The notes beneath the pieces are model-generated. The model was given only the letters and a program-made list of their open reading frames with translations. It did no database searches and was not told the origin of the DNA. Positions 9,192 through 18,500 of a stretch of DNA of 64,000 bases are shown here, in pieces. This stretch comes from an uncultured Roseiflexaceae bacterium (GTDB taxonomy: Bacteria; Chloroflexota; Chloroflexia; Chloroflexales; Roseiflexaceae): the NCBI GenBank assembly GCA_937988885.1, contig CALKHR010000163.1, forward strand, positions 62,001-126,000, written 5' to 3'. Position 1 is the first letter of the stretch. Each line of letters starts with the position of its first letter. The translations under genes were made by a program, and so were the position numbers.

Positions 9192-9419
9192 TTATTTATC
9201 ATGAGTGATGACGGTAGCCTCGGGCGATTGGTTACGGGTTTCGATGGTTGCGCGTGGAGCGGCTTGGCTAGCACGGGGTGCTTGATCCAATTTCTTGTTC
9301 AATTCGCGAACGCGCGCATCCAAGCGCCAGAGATACAGAAAAATGCTCACCCAAACAGCAAGCGCCACAAGCATGGAGACATACAAAGCGACGCTGTTAT
9401 TCGCAAGAAAATCAGGCAT
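9192..9419 (-). CDS. ccmD: CcmD-like small membrane protein
   Basis: A 75-residue protein with a single hydrophobic helix near the N-terminus (VALYVSMLVALAVWVSIFLYLW) followed by a charged coiled segment (RLDARVRELNKKL) and a polar tail. Size, topology and the position between ccmC and ccmE are those of CcmD, which helps the CcmC-CcmE haem-loading complex come apart from the ABC subunits. Its start overlaps the end of ccmC by 8 bp, so translation is coupled. CcmD sequences are poorly conserved, so the call depends largely on context. Confidence 0.75.
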   Translation of the reverse strand: MPDFLANNSVALYVSMLVALAVWVSIFLYLWRLDARVRELNKKLDQAPRASQAAPRATIETRNQSPEATVITHDK

Positions 9420-10380
9420 AACTTCCCTCGCGTTGTGCTAATCGCTCCTCGGCGAAGAGCATTGCTGCGCGTAATCGATAGAGCCAAATGCTCAAGGCAG
9501 TAAATCCGACCATCGAGGCCAAAAACGACCACAACGTGCGTTGATTACTCATCAGATTGGTGCCTGGAGCTTCCATATTCAAAGTTGCAGTGCCAGTAGC
9601 AAGATCAACCTGTTTGAGGGTGAGCGTAAAACGCTGACCTGGGAAGGTTGGTCGGTCTGCGGAGGAGCCATTGATCTCGAACGTTGGCTCTAGAATCTCG
9701 ATCTCGCGGAGGCCGGGGCTTCGAACCTCAACCTGGGCAACGGCGAGGTCACCACGCTGTTCGAGAGCTTTCAATTCAATGATGTTGTCGCCCAATTGGC
9801 CGATCTTAGCGCCATTCAGCGAGAGCGTAATGCCATCGCAGGAACTCCCCTGGATGAAAGCACAATTGGGGTGCAACGTGCTGTCGGAGATGCGGGGCGC
9901 CACAAACAGCAAGAAGGGCATCGTAACCGCAGCGAACAGGTTGTAGGCGGCTGCCAATCGGCGGCGTCGCTCTGGTTCATCGATAGCCGACCGTAATGCG
10001 AAGTACGCCGCGTAGATCAGCAACAACACCAGAATCGAGGTCTGGCGGGGATCCCAGTTCCAGAACACGCCCCAAGCGAGCTGGGCAAAGATCGCTCCGG
10101 TGATGGTGGCCAGAATACAGAACAGAAACCCGATCTCGGCGGTTGCTACGGCAAACACATCGTCGCTCAAACGTCGGCGGCGGAGATACAGGAGACTGTA
10201 TATGCCAGAACCTGCGAAGGCGAGCGCTGTGACCCACGAGGTTGGCACGTGCATCATAATGATCCGCCCTGCGTCGCCGAGGCCAGCATATTGCGGTACA
10301 ACCAGGAACATGGCCAGGATAACACCTGCCATCCATATTCCAATGAGTATTTTACTTACTTGAACGAACTGTGTAGACAT
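9412..10380 (-). CDS. ccmC: Haem exporter/handling protein CcmC
   Basis: A 322-residue polytopic membrane protein with the WWD signature (WGVFWNWDPRQTS, about residues 103-115) and about six helices. CcmC binds haem between its WWD domain and two external histidines and loads it on CcmE. This copy is longer than the usual 240 residues because of an external insert of about 110 residues (about 175-285) between helices 5 and 6. It is the first gene of the ccm run and has a good promoter just upstream (10420-10448). Confidence 0.88.
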   Translation of the reverse strand: MSTQFVQVSKILIGIWMAGVILAMFLVVPQYAGLGDAGRIIMMHVPTSWVTALAFAGSGIYSLLYLRRRRLSDDVFAVATAEIGFLFCILATITGAIFAQLAWGVFWNWDPRQTSILVLLLIYAAYFALRSAIDEPERRRRLAAAYNLFAAVTMPFLLFVAPRISDSTLHPNCAFIQGSSCDGITLSLNGAKIGQLGDNIIELKALEQRGDLAVAQVEVRSPGLREIEILEPTFEINGSSADRPTFPGQRFTLTLKQVDLATGTATLNMEAPGTNLMSNQRTLWSFLASMVGFTALSIWLYRLRAAMLFAEERLAQREGSYA

Positions 10381-10419
10381 AGCTCTCGATCTTTACTGAG
10401 TGATCGCTGCGGTGCTCGT

Positions 10420-10448
10420 ATCATACTACGTTTAGGTGTGTTCAGCAA
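10420..10448 (-). promoter_or_regulatory. Sigma70-type promoter of the ccm operon
   Basis: On the minus strand -35 TTGCTG (10443-10448), a 17-bp spacer and -10 TATGAT (10420-10425), about 40 bp before the ccmC start. Confidence 0.6.
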
Positions 10449-10449
10449 C

Positions 10450-11067
10450 CAGAGTGAAAAACGGCTTGGAACCCTTTACAGTGCGCTGAAAGGCCATGTG
10501 AAAGGTTCGCACCTGCCGATGCGTCAGCGAAAGTGTTTAGGGTGCAGTGCGAGAGATGCTGAAACACGCTCGATTACTGATGCTTGAACAGTCTTCTATC
10601 GGGCTGCACGGCCTCTCCCAAACGCCGCTCGCAACCATATAAGCCTCGTGCATTTTATCACGAAACGATTGGACAGGCCAACCAAATGCGGCTAAAAAAG
10701 CCTTTAGAAAGCCATTATGAGGGCGATTTTATCTAATTCTTAGCAAATCTACAGCTTTTCCTTAGAATAGCAATCAATGGGTCATCGCTATGGCAAGCGA
10801 ATCTATTTCTCGGGCGGTAATATTGGATACGCGAGACATGATTCTAACCGTGTGTAGTAGCGAAAAGGGAAGGCTTGGCTTCATTTGGGGAGATTCTGAG
10901 GAAAAAAGCTCAAACGGTGGCACAACTTGTGGAATTCTAATGACAAACAATCCATCAAATACAAAGAACGTTTTATAAAATTTTTACTGCATTATTGGTG
11001 CTTTAAGCGTATAATAGACCTAACCACAGTGTCTCAATTGTTCAAATCACTATCAGGAGGTGAGGAC
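10450..11067. other. Long AT-rich non-coding stretch
   Basis: About 620 bp, clearly richer in A+T than its surroundings, especially 10660-11040. A 62-codon open frame at 10790-10978 has no ribosome-binding site and no recognisable features, so I do not call it. A -10-like TATAAT lies at 11010-11015, about 52 bp before the small membrane protein gene, with only a weak -35. A small RNA cannot be excluded, but I see no convincing terminator hairpin. Confidence 0.45.
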
Positions 11068-11361
11068 ATGACTCACTGGCGTGTTGGCGTTCTCCTCGGA
11101 GTCATTGCGTTTATTCTGCTAGGGTTCACTGTTCAATTAGGCGTTCTCAACGCAGCCGAAGCCTCATCTACCTCAGCGTCTTCCAGCGTGCTTCTCCAAG
11201 TACAACCCACCCCACAAGCCGATGCTATTCCCCAAGCTGCTGCCCCGATCGGCGAGGGCACGCGACAGGCTCTGATGATCATCGGCATGGTACTTGTGAG
11301 CGTCGTCCTGATTGGTGGCAGTATTTACTTGCGCCAACGTTGGATCGCCACTCGGTATTAA
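11068..11361 (+). CDS. Small protein with two membrane helices
   Basis: A 97-residue protein. ATG 11068 is chosen because AGGAGGTGAG (11056-11065) precedes it; an in-frame start at 10927 would add 47 residues that look non-coding. It has two hydrophobic helices, about residues 5-27 (VGVLLGVIAFILLGFTVQLG) and 70-90 (ALMIIGMVLVSVVLIGGSIY). The Ser/Ala/Pro/Gln-rich loop between them (28-68) probably faces outside, and a short basic tail follows. I recognise no family. It ends 6 bp before the convergent end of the Ser/Thr kinase gene. Confidence 0.75.
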   Translation: MTHWRVGVLLGVIAFILLGFTVQLGVLNAAEASSTSASSSVLLQVQPTPQADAIPQAAAPIGEGTRQALMIIGMVLVSVVLIGGSIYLRQRWIATRY

Positions 11362-11367
11362 GTTCTC

Positions 11368-12612
11368 CTAGCGCCCTAAAAGCGGTAACAGCGATTGCCA
11401 CGCTTCTGCGAGGGCATTCGGTCGGAAGCCAAATAGCAGCAGCGCACTCACGATTGTCAGGGTGAGCAGTCCCACTCGCAGCCGAAGATTCGTGCGGCGA
11501 GGTGCCGGGGTCGCATTCGGTGTTGATGCGACTCGTTTGTTGCCTGCGGGTGTGCGTGCGGCGCGTGCGTTGGGCTGGCTCGCGGATTTGGTGGGTGTGG
11601 CACGTGCGGCAGATGCGGCAGGAGGTTTCGGCGTTGTGCGCGCAGCAGGCTTGGGCGTGCGTCGGGCCGCGCTGTTCGCACTTGCCGCGCGGGCCTTGGT
11701 GGGCGCCTCGGTGCCGTTCGCGGGGGTCGAGCGCGCCCGCCCGTTACTGCTTGCGGAAGCAGTGCTGCGTCCCTGTGGCCACGCCGACTGCAACGCTTTG
11801 GCCAATGCCCCAGCGCTCGCGAACCGTTCGTTCGGCTCCTTGCTCAACGCCTTGAGGATCAGTGCATCGAGGGCGGGTGGTAGATCGGGGCGTAGGCTGC
11901 TCGGCGTGGGTGGCGCGTCGTACAGATGCTTCAGGATCACACCCATCGGCGTGTCGGCCACGAACGGCAATTGTCCGGTTACTAGCTCGAACAGCACCAC
12001 CCCCAGCGCGTAGATGTCGCAGGCGGGTGTGATCGTGGCGCTGCTGATGGCCTGTTCGGGTGCCACATAGCTCGGTGTGCCCATCACCACGCCCGGCCCC
12101 GTTGCTGTGCGGGCCATATCCTGCGGCCCGCGCGCAATGCCAAAGTCGGTGAGCACGAGCTGCCCTTGGGCGTTGTAGAGCGCGTTGCTTGGCTTGACAT
12201 CGCGGTGGATAATGCCCTGTGCGTGGGCGAAATCGAGCGCAGAGGCCAACTGGGCAATGATCGTCTGCACCCGCTCCGGCGACATCCGCCGCCGCCCTGC
12301 ATCCCGAATGCGCTTCTCGAGCGTGGGGCCGGTCAGCAACTCCTGCACCATATAGGCCGTGTTCTCGTGAATGCCAAAATGGTAGATCTGCACGATGTTG
12401 GGGTGTCGCAGCTTCGCCACCATCCGCGCTTCGCGCTGGAAGCGCACAGCAAAATCCTTCGACTGCGCGCTCGGATGGATGACTTTGATGGCTACTTCGC
12501 GATCGAGTGCGGGATCGTAGCCGCGATACACGCTCGCCATTCCGCCGCTGCCCAAAAGCTCGCGGACCTGGTAATCGCCTAAGCGTGTGCCGGTTAATTG
12601 GTCTATTGCCAT
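11368..12612 (-). CDS. Membrane-anchored Ser/Thr protein kinase (PknB-like catalytic domain)
   Basis: A 414-residue Hanks-type kinase. The glycine loop is GSGGMASVYRG (residues 21-31), the ATP lysine is in VAIKV (K43), the catalytic loop is HRDVKPSN (about 135-142) and the metal motif is DFGIA (about 158), so it should be active. The kinase domain ends near 275. It is followed by about 95 residues of Ala/Thr/Pro/Arg-rich linker, one transmembrane helix (about 375-395) and only a short outer tail, so there is no PASTA or other sensor domain outside. The kinase must therefore sense through the membrane helix or partners. It follows the 880-residue acyltransferase-like gene in the same direction, 117 bp away. 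Confidence 0.92.
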   Translation of the reverse strand: MAIDQLTGTRLGDYQVRELLGSGGMASVYRGYDPALDREVAIKVIHPSAQSKDFAVRFQREARMVAKLRHPNIVQIYHFGIHENTAYMVQELLTGPTLEKRIRDAGRRRMSPERVQTIIAQLASALDFAHAQGIIHRDVKPSNALYNAQGQLVLTDFGIARGPQDMARTATGPGVVMGTPSYVAPEQAISSATITPACDIYALGVVLFELVTGQLPFVADTPMGVILKHLYDAPPTPSSLRPDLPPALDALILKALSKEPNERFASAGALAKALQSAWPQGRSTASASSNGRARSTPANGTEAPTKARAASANSAARRTPKPAARTTPKPPAASAARATPTKSASQPNARAARTPAGNKRVASTPNATPAPRRTNLRLRVGLLTLTIVSALLLFGFRPNALAEAWQSLLPLLGR

Positions 12613-12729
12613 AGCAGTTTGCTATATTCCCTTCAAATGATAACCAGATTCTCAAGCGGCTCAGCACGAATCCCACTGCGAGCGGCGGGGCAGTGCAAGC
12701 GCGTGAGAACCATCTCCCACAACCGTCAT

Positions 12730-15372
12730 TCACTTATAGGCCAGCACCCGTTGGATACTGCGCACCACATTGTTCACGGTCAGGGCGTAGCTATCTAGGT
12801 AATCCTGCGCGAGCGCTTGGGCAAGGTCAGCGCGTCCTTGGCGCCGGAGTGGCCCAACGTGAGGGCGGAAATCGCGCAGTGCGATATGGAGGCGTCCTGA
12901 GGCATCGGACATCACCCCCCACACCAGCAACTTGGTGGCCCCATCGTCGCGGGCACTGGTGAAACGCGTGAGGGTTGAGGATGTCGTAACTTGGCCTGTG
13001 TTCGAGAAGACCTCGCGACCTTTGAGGATCTCGTTGAGGATGCCGATCTTTTGGGGGATCATATCGACTAAATTTTGCACTGCGCCAGGCAAATGCCCCA
13101 ACAGCCGCAAAGCTGTCATTGTGAAGCTCTCGCCCCGCCTGCTGACTTCTTTGAACGCAAGCAACAAACTGCCGAACGTTTTGAGTTCGACATAAAACTC
13201 TTGGCGCGCCAACTCGAACTCGCGGAACATCGCTTCGTCGTACCGCCGACGCAGCCGCTCCACCAACGTCGCACATCGCTCCAAGCGGTCGAGCAGTTCG
13301 GGCTGTGGATTGCGGAAGGTGGCAGGGAAGATGCGCATCCGAGGATCGGCGGTGCTTGCGTCCATCGGGATCAGCAACGCCGGGTTGATGGTGCGCTGCT
13401 GATCGAAATGTTCGTAAATGCTCGATACCAGCCGCTGACCGCCATCGAGTTTGCTGATCGCATCGAGCGCGCTTTGGCCCAACGGGCCAGGATAATAGCT
13501 GGTGGCATGAGCACAGCGCGCCAGAATCAGCAGATCGTTCACCGTCAGCGACAGATCGATCTTGGTCATCCGCTTCCGCAACTGGTTGAGTTGGTGCAGA
13601 TCCACCAAGTCAGTTTCGGCGCTCGCCTCGACCGGAATATCGGCCAGCGCGAGGCGAGCACTCTCGCGGAAACTCGCCGTGCCCGACAGGCGCAACTGCC
13701 TGGGTGTATGGATGAGCTCGGGTCGTGTGGCGCGCACCTGGGGGTACGCCCCCGAAGCGAAATTAGTCATAATCTCGGCGAGCGACATGCCCCAGATCGC
13801 ATCGAAGAAGATGTGCGACATATCGAACGCCATGCCGCGCGCTGTGCGCATCAGCGTCATCGCATGGTCGCCGCAGCCACGTTGCGCGCGCCGTACTTCG
13901 GCCAGCGGCAACTCCTCGCCGGGCTGATTCCAGTTGATGATGATCGGCGCATAGCGAAGCGCGAGCAGCTCGGCCCGCGTCGTATCGTCGAGCTGATTGC
14001 GCAGCTCCTGCTGCATCGTGCGGGGCGCGCAGGCCAGCAACAGGTCCGTGGTGAGCTCGGCGTCCGGGTTGAGCGCTGGCACCTTCGGTTCCCCCCGCAG
14101 GATCGACTCGACCTGCCCTTTGATCTCGGCCAAACTGGGTGGACGCAGACAGCCAAGCAGCGTCTCGCCAACTTGGCCTGCCCACACCCGTGCACGTCGG
14201 TCAATCACGATCAGGCGCTGGTAGCGATCCCGCAGATTGCCCTCCGCATCACGCGAAAGCGCCAGCGGGATGCCCTTGCTATCGAGCTTACCATCGATGG
14301 GGAACAGCAGCAATTGGCCCTGCGGATCGCGGGCGACCGCATCGAGCAAGTAGTAATGATGGCCAACCAGCAGCGCCACGCGCGCCATATGCAAAGGAAT
14401 CGGCTGGCGTTGCTCCTGGTAGGTATCGGGGTGCAGCGCCGCGAGCAGTGTTAGCTGGCGTTGATACGTCGGCAACTCGGTCGATTGCAGCGCCTCGTAT
14501 TTCGTCTCGAACACAGCGCGCACATCGTTGGGGACATGCTGCAGCGCCCGAGCGAGGTACTCGGCGAAGCACTTGCGGCGGTAGGAAGCATAATTTTCAA
14601 GCGGCTCGTTGCGCGGCGTGCGGTAGGGCCGCACGGTCGCCCAATCCTGGGCGATGCGCTCCAAGCGGAACTGCGCGCGCAACCGCTGAACCTCGGCTGC
14701 AATCATTTGATCGCGTTGGTTGCCGCGTTTCGGCAACTGCTTACCGAGCAATTTAATGGCACGTTCACGCAACGTGGCATCGAGCGCCCGAAACGCCACG
14801 CGTTCGCGCCATTCGTTGGCCAGCAAATCGTCGAAGCTCACAATCGTGCGCATTGCGGCGTACACCCAGCATACCGCAGCATCAAGCTCGCTAGCATTGG
14901 AGCATGTCTGGGTAAAGCCGACTGTCTCCACACAATGGCGCGCTGCATCTTCGCGCAGGCCAAATTGCGTATAGAACTGCCAGGGGCCATCGGGAAAGGC
15001 ACTGTCGATGTCTTTACCGGCCAGCGCTAATAACCGCTGATACCCGTAGAGCACCGAGGCCGGGGCTGCGATGAATGTTCCATAAAGCCCGATTTGCTTG
15101 CTACCGCGAAAGAGTACACGAAGATCTGCAGCGACACGTTCCTGTTTCACCACTCGATCTTCGAGTTGCATGAGCCCTTGAAGCAGAAATGCTGGAAGGT
15201 TTGATGCTGGGAAAATCTCAGCAACCTCCTGTTTTAGCGCACGAACTGCAGACATACTTAGACGCGATAATTGAACGAGACTTGTATCATCAATGGTGTC
15301 GAGCGCCTCGCGAGTTTGCCGAACAGCTTGTGCCCGTTCTAGGGGATCAGTCCTGGCCGCTCGTTGCGTCAT
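12730..15372 (-). CDS. Large acyltransferase-like protein of the synthase locus
   Basis: An 880-residue soluble protein with no family I can name firmly. Near residue 520 it has SHIFFDAIWGMSL, matching the HxxxD(G) active site of CoA-dependent acyltransferases (condensation domains, BAHD, carnitine acyltransferases). Near residues 805-850 the pattern TGQVTTSSTLTRF followed by LLVWGVMSDASGRLHIA resembles the STS/C-terminal region of carnitine-type acyltransferases. The first 300 residues look like a separate helical region. Lying directly downstream of the KS-AT-ACP gene, it may offload or transfer the finished acyl chain. The function is inference; the gene itself is secure. Confidence 0.6.
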   Translation of the reverse strand: MTQRAARTDPLERAQAVRQTREALDTIDDTSLVQLSRLSMSAVRALKQEVAEIFPASNLPAFLLQGLMQLEDRVVKQERVAADLRVLFRGSKQIGLYGTFIAAPASVLYGYQRLLALAGKDIDSAFPDGPWQFYTQFGLREDAARHCVETVGFTQTCSNASELDAAVCWVYAAMRTIVSFDDLLANEWRERVAFRALDATLRERAIKLLGKQLPKRGNQRDQMIAAEVQRLRAQFRLERIAQDWATVRPYRTPRNEPLENYASYRRKCFAEYLARALQHVPNDVRAVFETKYEALQSTELPTYQRQLTLLAALHPDTYQEQRQPIPLHMARVALLVGHHYYLLDAVARDPQGQLLLFPIDGKLDSKGIPLALSRDAEGNLRDRYQRLIVIDRRARVWAGQVGETLLGCLRPPSLAEIKGQVESILRGEPKVPALNPDAELTTDLLLACAPRTMQQELRNQLDDTTRAELLALRYAPIIINWNQPGEELPLAEVRRAQRGCGDHAMTLMRTARGMAFDMSHIFFDAIWGMSLAEIMTNFASGAYPQVRATRPELIHTPRQLRLSGTASFRESARLALADIPVEASAETDLVDLHQLNQLRKRMTKIDLSLTVNDLLILARCAHATSYYPGPLGQSALDAISKLDGGQRLVSSIYEHFDQQRTINPALLIPMDASTADPRMRIFPATFRNPQPELLDRLERCATLVERLRRRYDEAMFREFELARQEFYVELKTFGSLLLAFKEVSRRGESFTMTALRLLGHLPGAVQNLVDMIPQKIGILNEILKGREVFSNTGQVTTSSTLTRFTSARDDGATKLLVWGVMSDASGRLHIALRDFRPHVGPLRRQGRADLAQALAQDYLDSYALTVNNVVRSIQRVLAYK

Positions 15373-15410
15373 ATCGAGTCCTTGATGATCTGCGGCTAAG
15401 CCTACTACGA

Positions 15411-15416
15411 ATTATA
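15411..15416 (-). promoter_or_regulatory. Extended -10 upstream of the acyltransferase-like gene
   Basis: On the minus strand TGCTATAAT (TATAAT at 15411-15416) lies about 40 bp before the start at 15372. There is no good -35, as expected for an extended -10 promoter. It suggests this gene can be transcribed apart from the synthase genes. Confidence 0.45.
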
Positions 15417-15571
15417 GCATACAGCACAGCAAATCGGGAAGATTGCGCAAATGTTTGTAAGCTGATACGTATCTGAAACAAACATCGTCGCAGGACACCA
15501 CCCTCGTATTTTAGAAGGGCGTGACGCTCGGCAAATCGGTCGTTCGTATGGAAAAACGATCGAACAACGAA

Positions 15572-18500
15572 CTATTCGCTCACTAATGTTAGGCGCTGAT
15601 CGGCGTGATAGCCGACTTCGCTCACCAAGCGATTCGTATCGTGGAGCTCGGCCAGAATGTAGGCAACCTGCTGGGCAGTGGGGAGTTGATCGTCGAGGTC
15701 GATGCTGCGGCAGAAAACACGCTCCCACTCGAGATTAAGCGCTTTGGTAAGCCCAACGAGTCCACCACTGATCGCCGGGAAGCTGCGTTGTTGGCCGAGG
15801 CCGCACTGCCCATCGGTTTGTGTGATGGTGCAGAACCAACTGCGCCCCAATTGTGAGGCATTGGTGAGTGGTTCGGCCAAGTGCTTGGCGATCATAAAGA
15901 CGTTCGTCACAATCTCCTGTTCGAATTCTGGAAGAATATCATCGGCCCGTTGCACTTCAGGCATTGGAGGGTGAAGGTGGAGATAGGCACCGCATGGGCC
16001 GTGCCGGGTTTGGATGAGTGTGAGCATCTGCTGAAGTGCTGGTTCGTTAGCTTCATAAAGCACATAATGTGCCACGTCTTGGTTGGTTTCAAGTCGATTT
16101 GTGAGTGAAGTATGGGGTAAATCTAGTACAACAACATTCCAGCCCTGCGATGTCAATTCATCGGCGAGCGCGGTGGTGAGCTGCGTGCCGTCGCTGGTGA
16201 TGATGCAGCAGTGTCCGGGCTGCAACGTGCAGGCTAACGCATCGGGTGGGGGCAGCGTGCGCATTTTGATGTCGCTATGCGTCAGCGTGGGCTGCGGGAT
16301 AGCGAGGGCGGGCGGCTCGGCGGTGCGGGGCATGGCGGTTTCGCCCTGCAGCCACTGTTGGGTGTACGCGGCGATCGCTTCAATAGTGCGCAATTGTGCG
16401 ATCTCCTCCTGCGGTGGCGCGCTTTGGGTGGGATGCTGCTCGAGCAACGCGCTAAGGATCTGCACGCGCTTGATCGAATCGATCCCAAGGTCCGATTCGA
16501 GGTCCATCGACGGTTCCAGAATGCTGAGCGGATAGCCCGTCTTGTCGCTGATGATGCGCAGCAGTCTATCGAGCAGGGCGTTCGGCTCCGGCGCGGGTGC
16601 GGATGAGGGTGTCGGCACTGGTGCGGCAGCCTGCACAGGTGTGGGCTCCGGTGTTGGCACAGGCGCAGGAGTGGGCACGAATGCGGGCACTAGCTCTGGC
16701 GCGGATACGGACGCCGATACGGGCGCGGGTGGTGGTGCTGACACGGGCGCAGCTGCGGGCGCGAGCGCAGGCACGGGGGCGGGTGCTGTTCTGGAGACAG
16801 GCACCGATTGCGCTTGCTGAAGCAACAGGCGCATATACTCGGCGCGGCTCTCGATATAGCGGTCGAAGCTCTGCTGAAGCGCGCTCTGTTGGTCGCGCAG
16901 CGTGCTGAGGGCGATGGTGAGCGCGTTGATCAGCGCTTGATTGGTTGCCTGCGGCCCCACGCTCACTTGCTGAAGCTGTTGCAGCACCTCGCCGATTTGG
17001 CGGCTGATCTCGGCATACTGCGCCAAGTGCTGCTCGTGGATACGTTCAGTTTCGCGTTGATACTGGTCGAGTTGAACGTGGATCGGATGGATTGGCGCTG
17101 TTGATGTTGACATAATTGTTTCTGCTGGTGTGGGTGCTTGCTCCGTAGGCGTCACCACGGGTGGCGGTTGTTCAGCCGAACGATTCACCGGATCGGGTTG
17201 GTTGAGCGCTCGCTCGATCATAGCCTTTGTTTCATCGCGCAGATAGTTGGCGCCGTTCAGCAGAATACTCGTGCGGCTGGCGCTCGGTGGCTTCGGCGGC
17301 GCGAGCGGCAGTTCGTACTGGTCGTTGGTGCTGAGTGGCAAGCCCGCCACGATCAGTTGCGCCAGCGCGAAGCGGAACTGCTGGTCGCTATCGCCAATGT
17401 GCTGTGGGTTAAGGGCGATGGTGATATGGCTGCGCTCTCCAAGAATCGTGCCGACCAATTTGCTGAGGATGTCGCGCGGCCCGCACTCCACAAAGATTCG
17501 CCCGCCATTCTGGTAAATCGCCTCGATCTGCTCGCGGAAGCGCACCGGATGCAGCATGTGCTGCTTCAACACCTCGCGTACGCCGTCCGGCTCGCTGGGG
17601 TAGGGCTGGGCGCTGCTGTTGGCGTAGACCTGCAGACTCGGGCGTTGGAAGGTGATCTGATCGAGCGCCTGCTGGAAGGGCTGGTCGGCGTAGCTCACCA
17701 GCGCGCTGTGGTAGGCGGCGGCGACGGGCAGGCGCGTGGTGTGGTAGCCCTCGCTCTGCAGGGTCTGTTGGGCCGCCGCGATCGCTTGGTGCGGCCCCGC
17801 CAACACGATCTGGTTGGGTGCGTTGTCATTGGCGACGATGAGCGCGCCATCACGGAGCAGTCGGTGTTGTTTGAGCGCTTCGACATCGCCAACCACCGCA
17901 AGCATACCTCCCACCTCCTGCCCTTCGGGCGGTGTGAGCAGGCGGCCACGGGTGAAGGCGAGCCGGAAGAAATCCTCATCGCTGAGCGCGTTGGCGGCCC
18001 AGAGCGCGGTTAACTCGCCGAAGCTGTGTCCGGCCACGATATCAGGCGCGAATCCGAAGTGCTGCAGCAAGCGGAACATCCCCGCGCTGAGCGCGCCGAT
18101 CGCGGGCTGTGCATTGACCGTTTGGGTGAGCAGTGCGGCTTGGGCGTCGCGGCAGCTCTGCTCGAACACGGGCGGCGGATAGACGATGCTGGAGAGCGGC
18201 GGCATCTGGGCCTGCTCGAACAGTGCGTCGAGGTACTGATACGGCCAGCGCAGTTCGGGCGTATTGCAGGCCAGATGTCTGCCCATATCGAGGTATTGCG
18301 CGCCCTGTCCGGGGAATAACGCCACAACGCGGCCTAATTCGGCGCTCGCGCTGCGATAGGCGATGCCGCTGGGGTGTTGCCACGCCGCACGGCTCTCGCG
18401 CTCAAGCAGGCTCGCAGCGGTGTCGAGCAGTGAGGTGGCCTGCTCGGCCCCCTTGGCTACGATGGCGAGCCGAGCGTGCTGGGCTGGGATCTGCGGTTGC

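Noticed and set aside
10790..10978. A 62-codon plus-strand frame in the AT-rich gap
   Set aside because: There is no RBS, no clear promoter and no family; it could be real but I cannot support it.
13075..14454. A 459-codon plus-strand frame opposite the 880-residue gene
   Set aside because: It is a composition artefact (Arg/Gln/His-rich), without an RBS and with no domain signature.
16590..16800. Tandem DNA repeats in the synthase linker
   Set aside because: They only reflect the Ala/Pro-rich interdomain linker codons and do not form an independent repeat element.
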